From: Cryptomeria japonica
Taxonomy: Eukaryota > Streptophyta > Pinopsida > Cupressales > Cupressaceae
Direction of reading: 5' to 3'
Assembly: GCF_030272615.1 (NCBI RefSeq)
Contig: NC_081415.1
Location: forward strand, 188,668,270-188,732,269
Length of the DNA: 64,000 nucleotides
In this document: in pieces, positions 35,841 to 47,270 of the stretch
Numbering within the stretch: position 1 is the first letter of the stretch
Layout of the letters: every line of letters starts with the position of its first letter
Position numbers and translations under genes: made by a program
Notes under the pieces: model-generated
What the model was told of the DNA's origin: nothing
Database searches by the model: none
The model's input: only the letters and a program-made list of their open reading frames with translations

Positions 35841-37130
35841 GCATCTGTTGGAAATCATTCAATTTGAGTCAAGTTTAGAGGCCCATTTCAAAAATTTTGC
35901 TCTGCATTTCCAAATGAGTCAGTTTGAATGGCCTAGTTAGAGAGAGGGCAAAATGGAGACAATTGATTTTCAAAGGGTAAGGCTCAGGAATTGTGTCCTA
36001 TACCTTTCATTTGGCCTATACAGTGTGTTGCAACTTTTAGAATTCAGTTTGGATAAGTTTATCAGGTACCCATTTCGAGGGGTGAGCTGAAAGTGCATTT
36101 TAGGCACAAATGCAGATTTTATTGAGTAGCCTTCTTTGAGTGTTTATATATTTTTCCCTATTGATTTTCATGGTAAAATTCAAAATGGATTCAATTATAT
36201 TCATAAATGTGAGTTAGCATGCAAAATTTCAAGTCTTCATGAATCCATTTGCTTAGTTTTCAAAGCTTGAATTGTTTGTAGTTTGTATGTTTTGACAAGT
36301 CCCTGTTTCAGCAGCTAGTCGGAGCCCTTTTTTGCATAAGTGTAAAAGTTGCCTCAGTAAGTGTCATGTTAGAATGTTTGTTCCAGGCTATTGTTGGTAT
36401 AAATTACAATCTATGTTTCAAATTTCAAGCTTCTGCCAATCTGTTTGATCGGTTTTCAAAAGGGTTTCTTGAGCCATCTTTTTCAGTGATCCATACTTTC
36501 ATTGTCGTATCAGTTAAAGTTGCTATTTTCATGAGCACACCATTTGCACCCAGTCAAACCTTTGTTTGAACTGAGAATTATAAGTTTTGATATGTACTTC
36601 AAGGTATCTATGTCTCAGATTTGAGGGTCTACGGAGATCATTTGATATTTTTAAGAAAGGCATCATGTGTTGCCTGAGCATTGACTTCATTAGGTCCACA
36701 GTGTCGACAAAGCCAGTTGGTCATTTTCAAAAATTAATATCTCTTTGCTCAGGATTCATCTTGAGAAACCATTTGGTAGAGTTCATTCTTATATATCAGA
36801 GTACACGCCTGTCAAATGGCGAGGTCCAGAAAGGTGTTTTGACTAGTTTAAAAATTACGTCTTCACGATTAAATGTGAAAATGTGGCGCAAGTGCCTGAA
36901 AGTTGCAAAACTCAATTTGATGATCCAAAAATGGCGTCGATTGATTCCAGAGGTATGTTTAAGGTTCCTTAGGCATTTCTAAGGTCAGTTGAATGAAAAT
37001 GAAATTTTTTTTATCCAGACCCACTTTGGGGCTTGACATTGCTCATGCTCATGCATCGATTTTGTTGGCAAATTGGTTTATTAAGAGATGAATTTGTTTC
37101 ATAATGTGGGCATATAACTAAGAGGCTTTT

Positions 37131-37430
37131 ATGAAACTTTATGGTTTTGAAAATTGGGGTCAATATGTCATTCATGAAGCTCATTTATCTCAACGATTTA
37201 AATGTGATAACGATGGATATTATCATTGTTGCTTATCAATTCCCTTTCCAGAAGTTAATATAAGTATTGATGATACTTATGAGATTACTAAGGAAATTGC
37301 AGAGACAATTGCTCAGGAAATGAGTGAAGCATTGGTCTTAGTCTTTGATGCAAGCAAATACTTTCTTCCTAGTTTTATGAGTATTATGAAAAAATTAAAA
37401 GCTCTCTTGGCAATAAATTGTGGGCAATAG
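37131..37430 (+). CDS. Unrecognised 99-codon frame inside insertion G
   Basis: It begins MKLYGFENWGQYVIHEAH and has mixed composition (CCLSIPFPEVNISIDDTYEI, then a helix-like stretch), unlike the low-complexity frames around it. Similar-looking residues continue past the stop for a short distance. I do not recognise the family. It may be a captured host exon or a decayed element gene; chance is not excluded. Confidence 0.3.
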   Translation: MKLYGFENWGQYVIHEAHLSQRFKCDNDGYYHCCLSIPFPEVNISIDDTYEITKEIAETIAQEMSEALVLVFDASKYFLPSFMSIMKKLKALLAINCGQ

Positions 37431-38764
37431 TTAATGGCGTAGCTGCATTATCTTCATCCATTAAGCTCACAAGTATATGTTTGGAGAGGTTTATTGTGCC
37501 CCCATTTCAAGAGCTCAGTAAAGTCATATTATCAGACTTACAAAAGATGTTAACCTGGATCACTGTAGTGATTTAGAGGAGCTACCCCTTGGCATTTTCC
37601 AACAGCTTAAACCTTCCCAAGCATGGTCTAAGAGATGCAGGAAATTCCAAGCCTATGCAATGGAGTGGTAGCGTGGTCAATGAAAAGGCAAATTTTTTCA
37701 AGCAAAAAGCAACCAGCAGGCTTAAAGCCCAGCCAGTCCGATTTTCCCCTCTGTAGGCTCTCCTCCCACTCACGTGGCTTTGGCAAAAGCTTTGAAATGA
37801 ATGCAAATGAAAACAATAGTCCTCCCTCCCTTCACATGGAGTATAGTTTAGGAAATGAAAGAGATTTTCAGCCATAGCAAACTCAGCTCCCTCTACGTGG
37901 GCCTATGTAAAACTAAGTGCAAGTGCTAGCATCCTCTCCTCCTGTCTTCTGCGTGGCATGGCAAAAGACATTTTAGAGACTTTAAAGAAAATTTCAATGG
38001 GTAGGCTAAAAGCCAAAACCCTCCCTTGTGTGCCATCTAAGAGGCAATGTGCAACAGGAAGCAATATGGAAATGGTGGAAAAGGTATTGGAGATAGAGTG
38101 GATGAGGCAACAACAAAAATTTTAAACCAACTACAACATTGCCAGTCCTCCCTCTTCCCACGCATGATATTGGTTGTAGAATTTTTTAATGCAAATACAA
38201 TATGGCAAGTGTAGCCCAAACTCCACGCCCTTTGCCAGTCCTCTCTGTTGCACATGAGATTCATCTCCCTTCGCAGGATGTGCATGGAGGAGTTTGGAAG
38301 GTTTTAAAAAAAACATAAACAAAATGAAATGCTAATGGCAACTCTTGTGCGTGGTTGAAAAGAGGCAACATGAACTCCAAAAAATGCAGATTTAATAGGT
38401 GTGTGGTGTTGGGAAATCCATTAAATTGTAGTGTCCTCCCTACACAATGTCTGGTGAAAAAGCATCAGAAAATGTCCAGCAAGGCACCATTAAAGCCTAG
38501 GAAAAGTCTTCAAAATGCAGTACTAGGCATAAGATAGTTGTCCCACATTGGCTGGGGAATGTAAGTTTTTGATATTTATATGCAAAGCTCCACATAAGTA
38601 TAGTGTCGAAAGCTTGAGGCATTTGACGCAAGATGCTGATGGGCAACCAAATGGACCCCACATGCACGGGCACACTTCTCGAGGAGATCGAGGAGGTTGA
38701 CAAGTGGTGACCAGGTGGACCCCATGTAGGCACAGATCCCAAGGCAAGTGAGTTTTGCAGAGAT

Positions 38765-39075
38765 CAGATGACTTAACCAGTGAGCAAGTTGCAGGAGATT
38801 GACGGTCAGTGTTGATTCGCAAGCCGAAGATGGTCATCGGTTAAGGTTCGCGAAATAGTGAAAAGAGTTAAAGGTCGAGCAAGTTTAGGAGATCCAATGG
38901 CTAGCGTGACTTCGTGGAAGGAAAGATGATCGCCATTCAAGCTCTGTGAAATGGTGAAAAGCTCAGAACAGTGAAAGGAGTTAAAGACCATGCAAGTTCA
39001 GGAGATCCAACGACCTGTGTGATTTCAGAGCCCGAAGATGTACGTTCGTAAGCCATTGCGAAATGGTGAAAGACA
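38765..39075 (+). repeat. Imperfect tandem repeat, about 113-bp period, in insertion G
   Basis: gtgaaaagagttaaagg at about 38858 recurs as gtgaaaggagttaaaga at 38971, each followed by a gcaagtt-aggagatcca block. A third, more diverged copy of that block starts near 38784. The surroundings are more GC-rich than the flanking elements. Confidence 0.7.
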
Positions 39076-40463
39076 GGTGGCAGGTCTAGGTGGAGGTCCC
39101 ATCCAGTGACGCTGAGGTGGCGATGACATGGAAATGACATGTCATACAGATGGTAGTCCAATGGCACATAGGTGGCGGTGATGGGGCAGTCTAGGTGGCG
39201 AATCAGTGAGGTGTTATCCCAGTGGATCCCATCAGCCAATCGGAAGCTACCACATGGTAGGACGTTAGGGCAAAATGGATTGAAAAATCAAATTTAATTG
39301 TAAAGTGCAAAGTATAGGAAAAATTCAAAAGTTTAAATGATGGCCTACATAAAGTGGATTAATTCGCTCAGAGGGTTATTTTTGCCCGAAATGGCAAGTA
39401 TTGTATACCATTGGAAATCTCTCAAAATAAGGAATCCAGTCATGAAGTTTTTTTTAACAAATGTGGAATATTTCGAGAGCAATTTCCATGGGAAGGAAAG
39501 GAAATATTTTTCAGTTAGGAAAGAAGGGACACTTGGCAATGTGTTATGTAGACCTAATCTTTTTCCCTTTCCTTCTTAGTCTAATTTTATTCTCATTGTA
39601 AGGGTTCTAGAAATTTGGAGAATGGCTCCATATTTTCATGGTTTCCAATTCTGAGTTTTCTTCAAGATTTTATAGGGCGGGGCTTTTCTTTCAGTAATGG
39701 AGTTATTTTTTTATTGTAGGTGTTTTCTGTTGCAGAGTTATATGTATGTAGGGCATGCATAAATTCACACAAAATTGTCTCTGAATGTATATTTCTTTGT
39801 TACAAATTAAGTCCTCAAGGAGGCTGAGGTTTGTCATCTCAAGGAGATTGTTGTGATTGTTTACAGGCATTCTTCAAGGAAGAATTTAAATTCTGTAATA
39901 AATCATAGATAATGGGATATATTTTCAAGATTTTGATGATTTTGTGAGTGAGCTAAGTAATGCATTTTTGTAAGGAATTAATGCAGGGATATTTGATGAT
40001 GAAGGTGGATCTGCAGTAGAAGTCTTCATTTACAATTTGATGTATGACTCTATTACCCTTGGATAAGGCAATGGTCTTGCAATTCTGGGGATTCTCAGAG
40101 ATCTTGAAATATAAAATCAGAATATCTTTCTTTGATTTATGTTCTGTGGAAGTGTTCCACCTATCTCATGTTCAAACCTGTTGGGTTGTCAATGTAGATT
40201 TAGCCTATCTACAGTACCCTCCTTGTCTTTGAACCTTTCATGAGATCTATCTACTTTATTGATGTTGTCATATGTGGGTAAATGGGTCTAATTCAATGCA
40301 TCAAAGGTACACCCACCTAGGTTTTGCAGAGCCTAAAGAGTAGAAGGATTTATATCCTTGTTATGTTGTCCAAGCCCTAAGATTCTTCATATATTGAATT
40401 GGCCACTTCATAGATCAATTGCAGGTATACTTGGGTTAATCATTTTTTATGAACAAAAGTATC

Positions 40464-41169
40464 AGTGAGGGTTAAGATTTAGTGGTGAAGTTAGTTCATG
40501 GTACTCTCCTTGTCCGAATTAGGCATAGGATGTGATGTAGGGTCAGTGGAAGGTGATTCTAGTTCAAGAACCCAAGAGGTTTTAATCTGTGCTTCTCTAT
40601 AAATAGGGATTTCTTTGTGAGGTGGAGGTGGTGATGTGTCTTCCTCATCTGAAGTATTAAGCTATATTGAATCAAATTCCAACTCATGTGAGTCAGCCTT
40701 TCAGTCTCTTTCCAACATCCAATTACTATACCAAACTGGTATATCCTTTGAGTTAAACAGGTGTGATCAACTAATGTACATTTGGAGATGGAATGGTTGG
40801 TGCTACGGGGAGAATTATTGGTATCAGTGAATCCGATATTGGGAGTATCGGCATTGTTGAATCTGTTGTTTCTGGTGGAGTTATCAGTGTTGTTGATATA
40901 GTTAGGGGTTCTGACACTGCTAATGGTGTTGTTGATGTGGTTGTTGTTGGTAATGGGCTTATTGGTTTGATTGGTGGGATGATGGGTGTTGTGGATGGTA
41001 TCACTAGGATTCTCAGCACCATTGGGGTATTTAGTGTGGTTCTTGGTGCTGTTGATATAATAAAGGGTGGCCTCTTTAGAGTATTAGGCCGATATAGAGG
41101 TTTGCTGGGTTTCCCTTTGAATCTGAGCTTAGGAAGTGTCTCCTTGTGAAAGACTAATCCAGTGTTATC
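40464..41169 (-). pseudogene. Element D fragment: linker between protease and RT
   Basis: Its reverse complement is collinear with 19690-20390 of B and the matching part of E: the block after the G-patch, the Pro/Thr/Ile-rich linker and the acidic block before RT. It is bounded by insertion G on the left and element E on the right. The plus-strand frame at 40793-41149 is the antisense of the linker. Confidence 0.8.
41165..41169. other. Left target-site duplication of element E
   Basis: ttatc here and ttatt at 57132-57136 flank the element, matching at four of five bases. Uninterrupted B has the site once (gataacactgg on the coding strand, near 19686). Confidence 0.7.
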
Positions 41170-41654
41170 TGTAGTCGCATAAATCTGTCCACTTAATTAA
41201 AATGAATATTTAGTATTTATTTGATTATTTAACCATCAATCAATAATTAATTAAATTAATATATTTAATTAATTCATCTTAACCCTCTTCTCCTATTAAT
41301 TAAATAAATTATTCAATTTATTTGATTTAATTCACTTAACCAAATTTAGACCATTAATTAAATAAATAAATCATATTTATTTAATTAAATCTTCTCTCAC
41401 ATTTAAATAAATTAATATTTATTTAAATTCCCCCAAAATCCCACTTCTCACATTTAAATAAATTAACATTTATTTAAATCACCTTTATCCTCCACCCACT
41501 TGTATTTTCCTACAAATGCAAGTTGCACAACTATTTTAAATAAATCATTTATTTAAATCACCTTTATCCTCCACCCACTTGCATTTTCCTACAAATGCAA
41601 GTTGCACAACTATTTTAAAAAAATTATTTATTTAAAATCCTATTTATCCTCACC

Positions 41655-41945
41655 CACTTGAAACCTTTAATGGTTTCCCTTAAAGTCTTCAAACTTAATG
41701 GCTTCCTTCTAGAGTCTTCTCAAACCTTTAATGGTTTCCCTTAAAGTCTTCAAACCTTAATTGCTTTAAAGTCTTCAAATTTGATGGCTTCCTTCTATAG
41801 TCTTCTTAAGCCTTTAATGGTTTCCCTTAAAGTCTTCAAACCTAATGGCTTCCCTTAAAGTCTTCTTAAGACTTTAATTGCTTCCCTTAAAGTCTTCAAG
41901 CCTTTAATGGTTTCCCTCAAAGTCTTCAAGCATTTTAATGCTTTA
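41655..41945 (+). repeat. Short tandem repeats in the E 5' LTR (unit about 28 bp)
   Basis: Variants of tttaatggtttcccttaaag followed by tcttcaaac recur about ten times, alternating with aatggcttcc forms. The same array is in the 3' LTR at about 55800-56089. It lies upstream of the TATA box, so it may be enhancer-like, which is inference. Confidence 0.8.
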
Positions 41946-42568
41946 TCTTCCTTTTTCTCATTTAAATAAATTAATATTTATTTGAATATTTATCCAAATG
42001 CAAATTACACCATTTAATTGAAATAAATGATTTTATTTTAATTGAAAATACCAAAATTCCTCTCACTTGCATTTTCCTACAAAATCCACTTGCATACCTA
42101 AACCCCTTCTAGATTCTTCTAAACCTTTCCTAATTAACCTAATCCATCCCCTAAATATTGTCACATTCCTAAGCAAATTGGAGTCACTTCTCAAAGACTC
42201 CAAAGTCTTTGAAAAGCAATTAATGATTTGTGTGTTCAACAAATTAACCTCTAAAGTCTTCCAAACCACTTATGGCTCTTACATGACCATTAATGGTTAA
42301 TTCCACTTACACCCATGGTTAAGGACTTTGACCCCTAACTTAACCCTCATGTAACCCATGTGTTTCTTCAAAGCATTTATTTCTTTGACTACGGTAACCA
42401 TCATGTCCCCTCAAGCATTTAATGCTCCTTATCTCTCCTCTCAAGCCTCCTCATGGTGACACTTGTCAACATGGGATTGGGTTGAAAGTTTCACATGGAT
42501 TGAATATCTTTCAATCCTAACCCTTGTTAAGATTACTCAATCTTAACCCTTCATTTCCCCATTTCTTC

Positions 42569-42577
42569 TATAAATAG
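42569..42577 (+). promoter_or_regulatory. TATA box in the E 5' LTR
   Basis: tataaatag lies 1399 bases into the LTR; the 3' LTR has it at the same offset (56713). B and D LTRs have the same word. It is the likely element promoter. Confidence 0.65.
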
Positions 42578-42989
42578 AACCCTTCTCCTCAAGCAAAGAG
42601 GAAGCATTAGAGTATTGTTGTTATACAGGTATTAGCATAGAGCTTTTTCATAGCATCACTATCTACACTTGCATAGAATTTGTTTATCATATTCAACCAT
42701 CTTGAATCTCCATATGGCATCGATGGATAGTGCTAAAAGCTGAGAGCTACACTCATTTGGGACTTGGAGAGGGGAGAAACAAGGGAGAAGCATCAAAAGG
42801 CATCATGGAAGCATCTTAGGGAGGCTCTTCTCCTTTCTTTTATTTTGTTAAACTTCTTTCATGCTTTTTTGAAATCTCTTTTGATATGTTTGGAATGGTT
42901 TTTAGTTCTTTGTTTTGTTTTTATGGTTGAAACTAACTTATTAACATTGAACTTTGTTGTTGCCTTGTCCCCATTTCCATGACATCATT

Positions 42990-43006
42990 TGGTGAACCCG
43001 ACATGA
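42990..43006 (+). other. Primer-binding site of element E
   Basis: tggtgaacccgacatga differs at one base from the site in A and B. Confidence 0.82.
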
Positions 43007-45684
43007 ATCAAAGAGCAATCATTTTGAAGACTACTAACTTTTGAATGTTTTAATTGACACATAGGTCATTCTCTTGTGTTTTTGTTCTCAATTTAGCACC
43101 TTCGCAAATTGATACTTTAGCGCTATTGTCTATATTGTTGCTCTTTCATGTTAAATAGCACTTCTGTTTTCACACAGAGTAGCTATTGTAACAGAGAGTT
43201 GTAAGAAAATTCCTTGTAACCGAAAACCAAAAATTTTAGGCTTGTAGAAGCCCACCAAAACATGCGGATTTTTCTAACTAATTGTCTTTTGTGCAGGTTT
43301 TAACTAACCCCTACAATAGCATTGTTTTTAGCAATTTTAGCTTAGGAAATAAATTTGTTCATATTGCTAACTTTGTCTTTCAAGTTAGGATATAATAAAT
43401 TCATTTTCCTTTTGGGTTAAAATCAACTACACTTTCATTTGGAGTTTTAAAAAAAACCACATCTTTCATTTAGAGCTCTAAAAAGAATCACATTTGTTCA
43501 AAGTTAAAAAGAATCACAAAAACAAACACGCAAATTTATTTTTTTGCAAAGTTAGGAACAAATTCTTTTGGTGCTTAAAATCAACAAGGCAAATTTTATT
43601 TCTTGCATCAAGCTAAAACTCACAATCCACACTTCCATTTTTGGTGCAAATAAAATTCACAATCAACTTGTCTCATTTTTATAGCAATTTTACTTCATGC
43701 AAACATGTTTTTCATTAAGTTAACCAGGATTTTCAAATTCTAGTTTACTCAAACAATTGCCTTTGAAAATTAAAAAGAACACCATGATTGTTGGAGCAAC
43801 ATCTCCAAATAGATAGAAAATCATTGCGATGACAAGTTAAAAGGAACAAGTGAATTTTGTGTTTGGCACACTTGTGCAAAAGAGTTGGTCGAGTGGTCCT
43901 ACTTCTAACACACACTATCCTCTCCCTTGGCTCTCGTGGTCCTAGGTGCAAGAGAAATATGTTAGTAACACTCAAATTTTTATCTTTTTAAGAGAGGTCT
44001 ACCAAGAGACACATCACTCTTGGGAACGACCTCGCGCGGTAAATCCTTCGAGCCACTATAGAAATCAGGTGAGAGCGAAAGCTATAGCCTTGGGTATAGC
44101 TGTTCCTATAGTGTAACTGGCCGAAACAACAAATGGGCCCCACCACCAGTTACAAGGCTCTTAAGTGAGTCACTGCAAAATGAACTTATGTCCAAAAACA
44201 TTGAACATGACTAAACACCTTTAAATAGTAGCCCACCCATTCTATTGATTGAGGATATTTGCGATATAATTTAGTGCAAGAGCATAGATGGTTTTGCTCC
44301 CAAGATACTCACCATACTTATTTCCTTGAGTAGAAACATAGCTTTTTGAAAAGTCACTTGTGGCTTGATAAAAGTGGTGACTCCCCCATCATAGGGATCA
44401 TCTATTTGTTATGCTCGTGCAAGACTTAGTATATCACATCCTTACCTGCCACGGCGGGATTCATAAGGTATGTAGTACTAAAGTCGAAGAAATATCAAGA
44501 TGTGGGCTAAATTTATCACAACTGGCCATTTGACCTTAGGGATAAAAAGTGTTTGAAGTGTGTTCATTTTAAAGACCAAGTGCAAATTGAGCCGACTTTA
44601 GGCTTTGGAAATACACCTTAAAATACATCTAAAGGAAGGGTCATATACAAGTCCAAGGATTGGGTTGATCTAGACCCATACTCATTTGTGCCTTTTAGGC
44701 AACATTCTTGTGTTTGTGTGCTTGCTTTGTTTTCTTGTCAAAGAAAAATCATAAAATCACTCCCAAAAACAAAGTATTCATCCAAACAAACATTTTTCAA
44801 AACAACCAAAAATACCAAAAACAAAGTACAAACAAACAAAGAGTCAAATTGTATGACCATTTTTCACATCTTGCGAAAGAAGAAGCATCATTAGAATATC
44901 AACTTGAAAAGAAGACCATTAAGCTCAAAGTCTTTGATCAAAAGGAGGAAATTCTTCTATATAAATAGACAAATCTTTGTCTCACATAGAGTCTTTCTGC
45001 GTCACATGCGTCTCTACCTTCAAGGCAAAACAAATGATTTTGATTCAGAATCATTGAACCGCAGAGCTTTTATGCAATATAGAGCTCTGAGTTATCACAA
45101 AAACCAAGGAGGCAAGATTAATCCCAACTTTTTCCCAAACATTTGTATCACATACAACATAGCTTGAGAAGTGCCACCAACGCCCAAAAGGGAAGAGGTA
45201 GAATTTGTTCCATTCGTGACACAAAGCTTTTATTGAAGTTAAAACATTTCATCTATTAGCTCACTCATACATCATCACTTCATCATCAATCCATTCCAAC
45301 TCTCAAAACATTAAGAGGTTCTTGTCCCAAGTTCTCTTTTTAGATATTGCTTGAATCAAACACATCATGTCACTTTTTAGATTGTTTCTACATCTAGGAT
45401 AAGCTCATCCTAAGAGACACATCTATGCAGGTTAAAACTAGTTCATGAGTGAGTCCTCTCATTACTAGGTAGTTAAATCTATAACACATCTCAGATTTCT
45501 CTACACCTTATCACATCCAACCTTATAAAAAACAAACAAGCAATTCAAAGAAGGAATTTTGGTTACATCTACCTTAAAAGTGCTAGAGATCTACATGCAA
45601 CACAAATCACCAGCCATCAATCTTTCATTTCATCAACAAATCATCATCATTTTCACACAACTTCAACAAAAGCTTGCAAGCAAA
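43007..45684 (+). other. Leader of element E
   Basis: About 2.7 kb with no supported gene, collinear with the B leader. tagcgctattg-type words occur at 43090-43190, fewer than in B. Confidence 0.65.
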
Positions 45685-47270
45685 ATGGCCCAAACCTGAT
45701 CATAGTCAAGGCAACAAGAAATAGAAATGGAAGAAGAAGAAGAGGAAAATCTCAATGAATTTCAAGAAGCACTTGGAGGAAATGCAAATGACAAAAACCC
45801 AAGTACTCCCACTCCTGCAACAATAGAAAGGGCCCAGCATAACCCTCTCTTTAACAGACTTTTTGACAAAATACTCAGGAGAAATGCGGATGCTCACTTT
45901 TTAAAGCTCACTCAAGAGGGAGCAAAACTCCCCTCTGACTTTGATCTGGCCCAATTAAGACAAGCATCAGAATGACAAAGTCACCATGAAGAGGAAAGAG
46001 GTAGAGATCCCATCAGATATAACATTCCTTGAGGTAACCCACCACCTCCTCCTCTAAATAAAATGGAGATGTTGCGGCAACAAGTCAAGAATCTCACCCA
46101 ACAACTTCATAGTGGTGTCAAAACTAACCAATTCTCACTCAATGACATATGTCCCTATCCTTTTGATAGGAATCTTTATATGCCACCCTTTCCACGAGGA
46201 TTCGAAACACCCAAATTTGAAAAATATAGAGGAAAGGGGGATCCCCATGATCATGTCAGAGAATTTCATTCTGCTTGTCTCGAAGTAGCATATGAAGACA
46301 CATACCTAATGCGCCTTTTTCCCCAAAGCTTGGGAGGAACAACCACATCATGGTTTTCCCGACTACCAGGTGGCATTAGAACATTTGAGGAACTCATCTA
46401 GAAGTTCCTAGCTCATTACTCTCATAACATTGAACGCGACATCACCATGGCTGATCTGTGCAACACCAAACAAAAACCAGGTGAACTATTCTCAGTATTC
46501 CTGCAATGATGGTGCCAAATGTCTAGCAGATGTTCTCTTTAGTTACCTGAATGAGAACTAGTGGAAATATTCATTTCCAACTTAAACGAAGAAATGGAAT
46601 TTCACCTAGATATCAAAGACACAGACTCTTTTAATGATATGATCACCAAGGGTTTGAAATGTGAATAGGCACTCATCAAGAAAGGGCTCATCAAAATCTT
46701 TAATGAACCAAAGGATGGTCCTCGCCCACACTTCAATAGTGATAAACCAAGCTTTTGGAACAAAAACAAGAATATCGTCAATGATGGGGTTGTGGATGCC
46801 AGGACTATACAAAATGCACAACCTGTGGTTCGATTTGCAGGACAAAATCCTCCACCTCAGAATAACACAAATGTTCCTTCAAATCAAGGTCGCATCACAT
46901 CTCATGATGAACCTAGACCTCGTCAACAAAAACAAAAATGCACATACACTCCCTTAGGGGAACCTATTGAAACAGTATTGCGACAACTCATTTCTCAAAA
47001 TTTGGTCACTCTCCCTAAAACATCAAACTATGAACCTCAAGTCAAACCTACATGGTGGAGAGATACTGAACACTATGATTTCCACCAAGGGAGAGGACAC
47101 AAGATAAGTAATTGTCACCGATTGAAAGATCTTATTCAGGATCTTATTGACTGAGGAGAAATTGAAATTGAAGGACATGACCCAAAAACAACCAATAATG
47201 ATCATCTGATGTTCAAAAATCCACTTCCATCACAAGATCAAAGGGGTCCTTCCACTTCCATGTGAGGCAC
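45685..47270 (+). pseudogene. Gag (capsid) pseudogene of element E
   Basis: The start MAQT is followed within a few codons by stops where B reads on. Then come the acidic ENLNEFQEALGG stretch, a coiled-coil-like segment (46063-46110) and the gag domain FEKYRGKGDPHDHVREFHSACLE with LMRLFPQSLGGTTTSWFSRL (46215-46370). A knuckle-like WWRDTEHYDFHQGRGHKISNCH near 47055 has Tyr where its first Cys should be. All parts share one frame with D and B homologues. Stops at about 45697, 45973, 46399 and later. Confidence 0.85.

Larger units (their letters stand above)
35846..40458. mobile_element. Insertion G: unclassified 4.6-kb insertion in pol of element D
   Basis: The D sequence, compared with B and E, stops at 35845 and resumes at 40459-40464. 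The junctions carry imperfect 5-bp duplications, gcatc at 35841-35845 and gtatc at 40459-40463; B and E have one copy of this site. G begins TGTTGGAAATC, like many LTRs, but ends gaacaaaa rather than CA. I found no reverse transcriptase, integrase or transposase and no clear pair of terminal repeats. It could be a long solo LTR, a large non-autonomous LTR element or another type. Confidence 0.6.
41170..42987 (+). repeat. 5' LTR of element E
   Basis: It starts TGTAGTCGCAT and ends gacatca, two bases before the primer site. It contains a 79-bp direct duplication (about 41481-41620), a run of about 28-bp repeats (41655-41945) and a TATA box at 42569-42577. Confidence 0.93.

Noticed and set aside
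40793-41149. Plus-strand 118-codon Gly/Val/Ile-rich frame
   Set aside because: Antisense of the Pro/Thr/Ile-rich linker of element D; the matching antisense in E is another such shadow.
42764-42982. 72-codon frame found in both E LTRs (also 56881-57126)
   Set aside because: LTR downstream region with no family similarity; kept open only by the recent duplication of the LTR.
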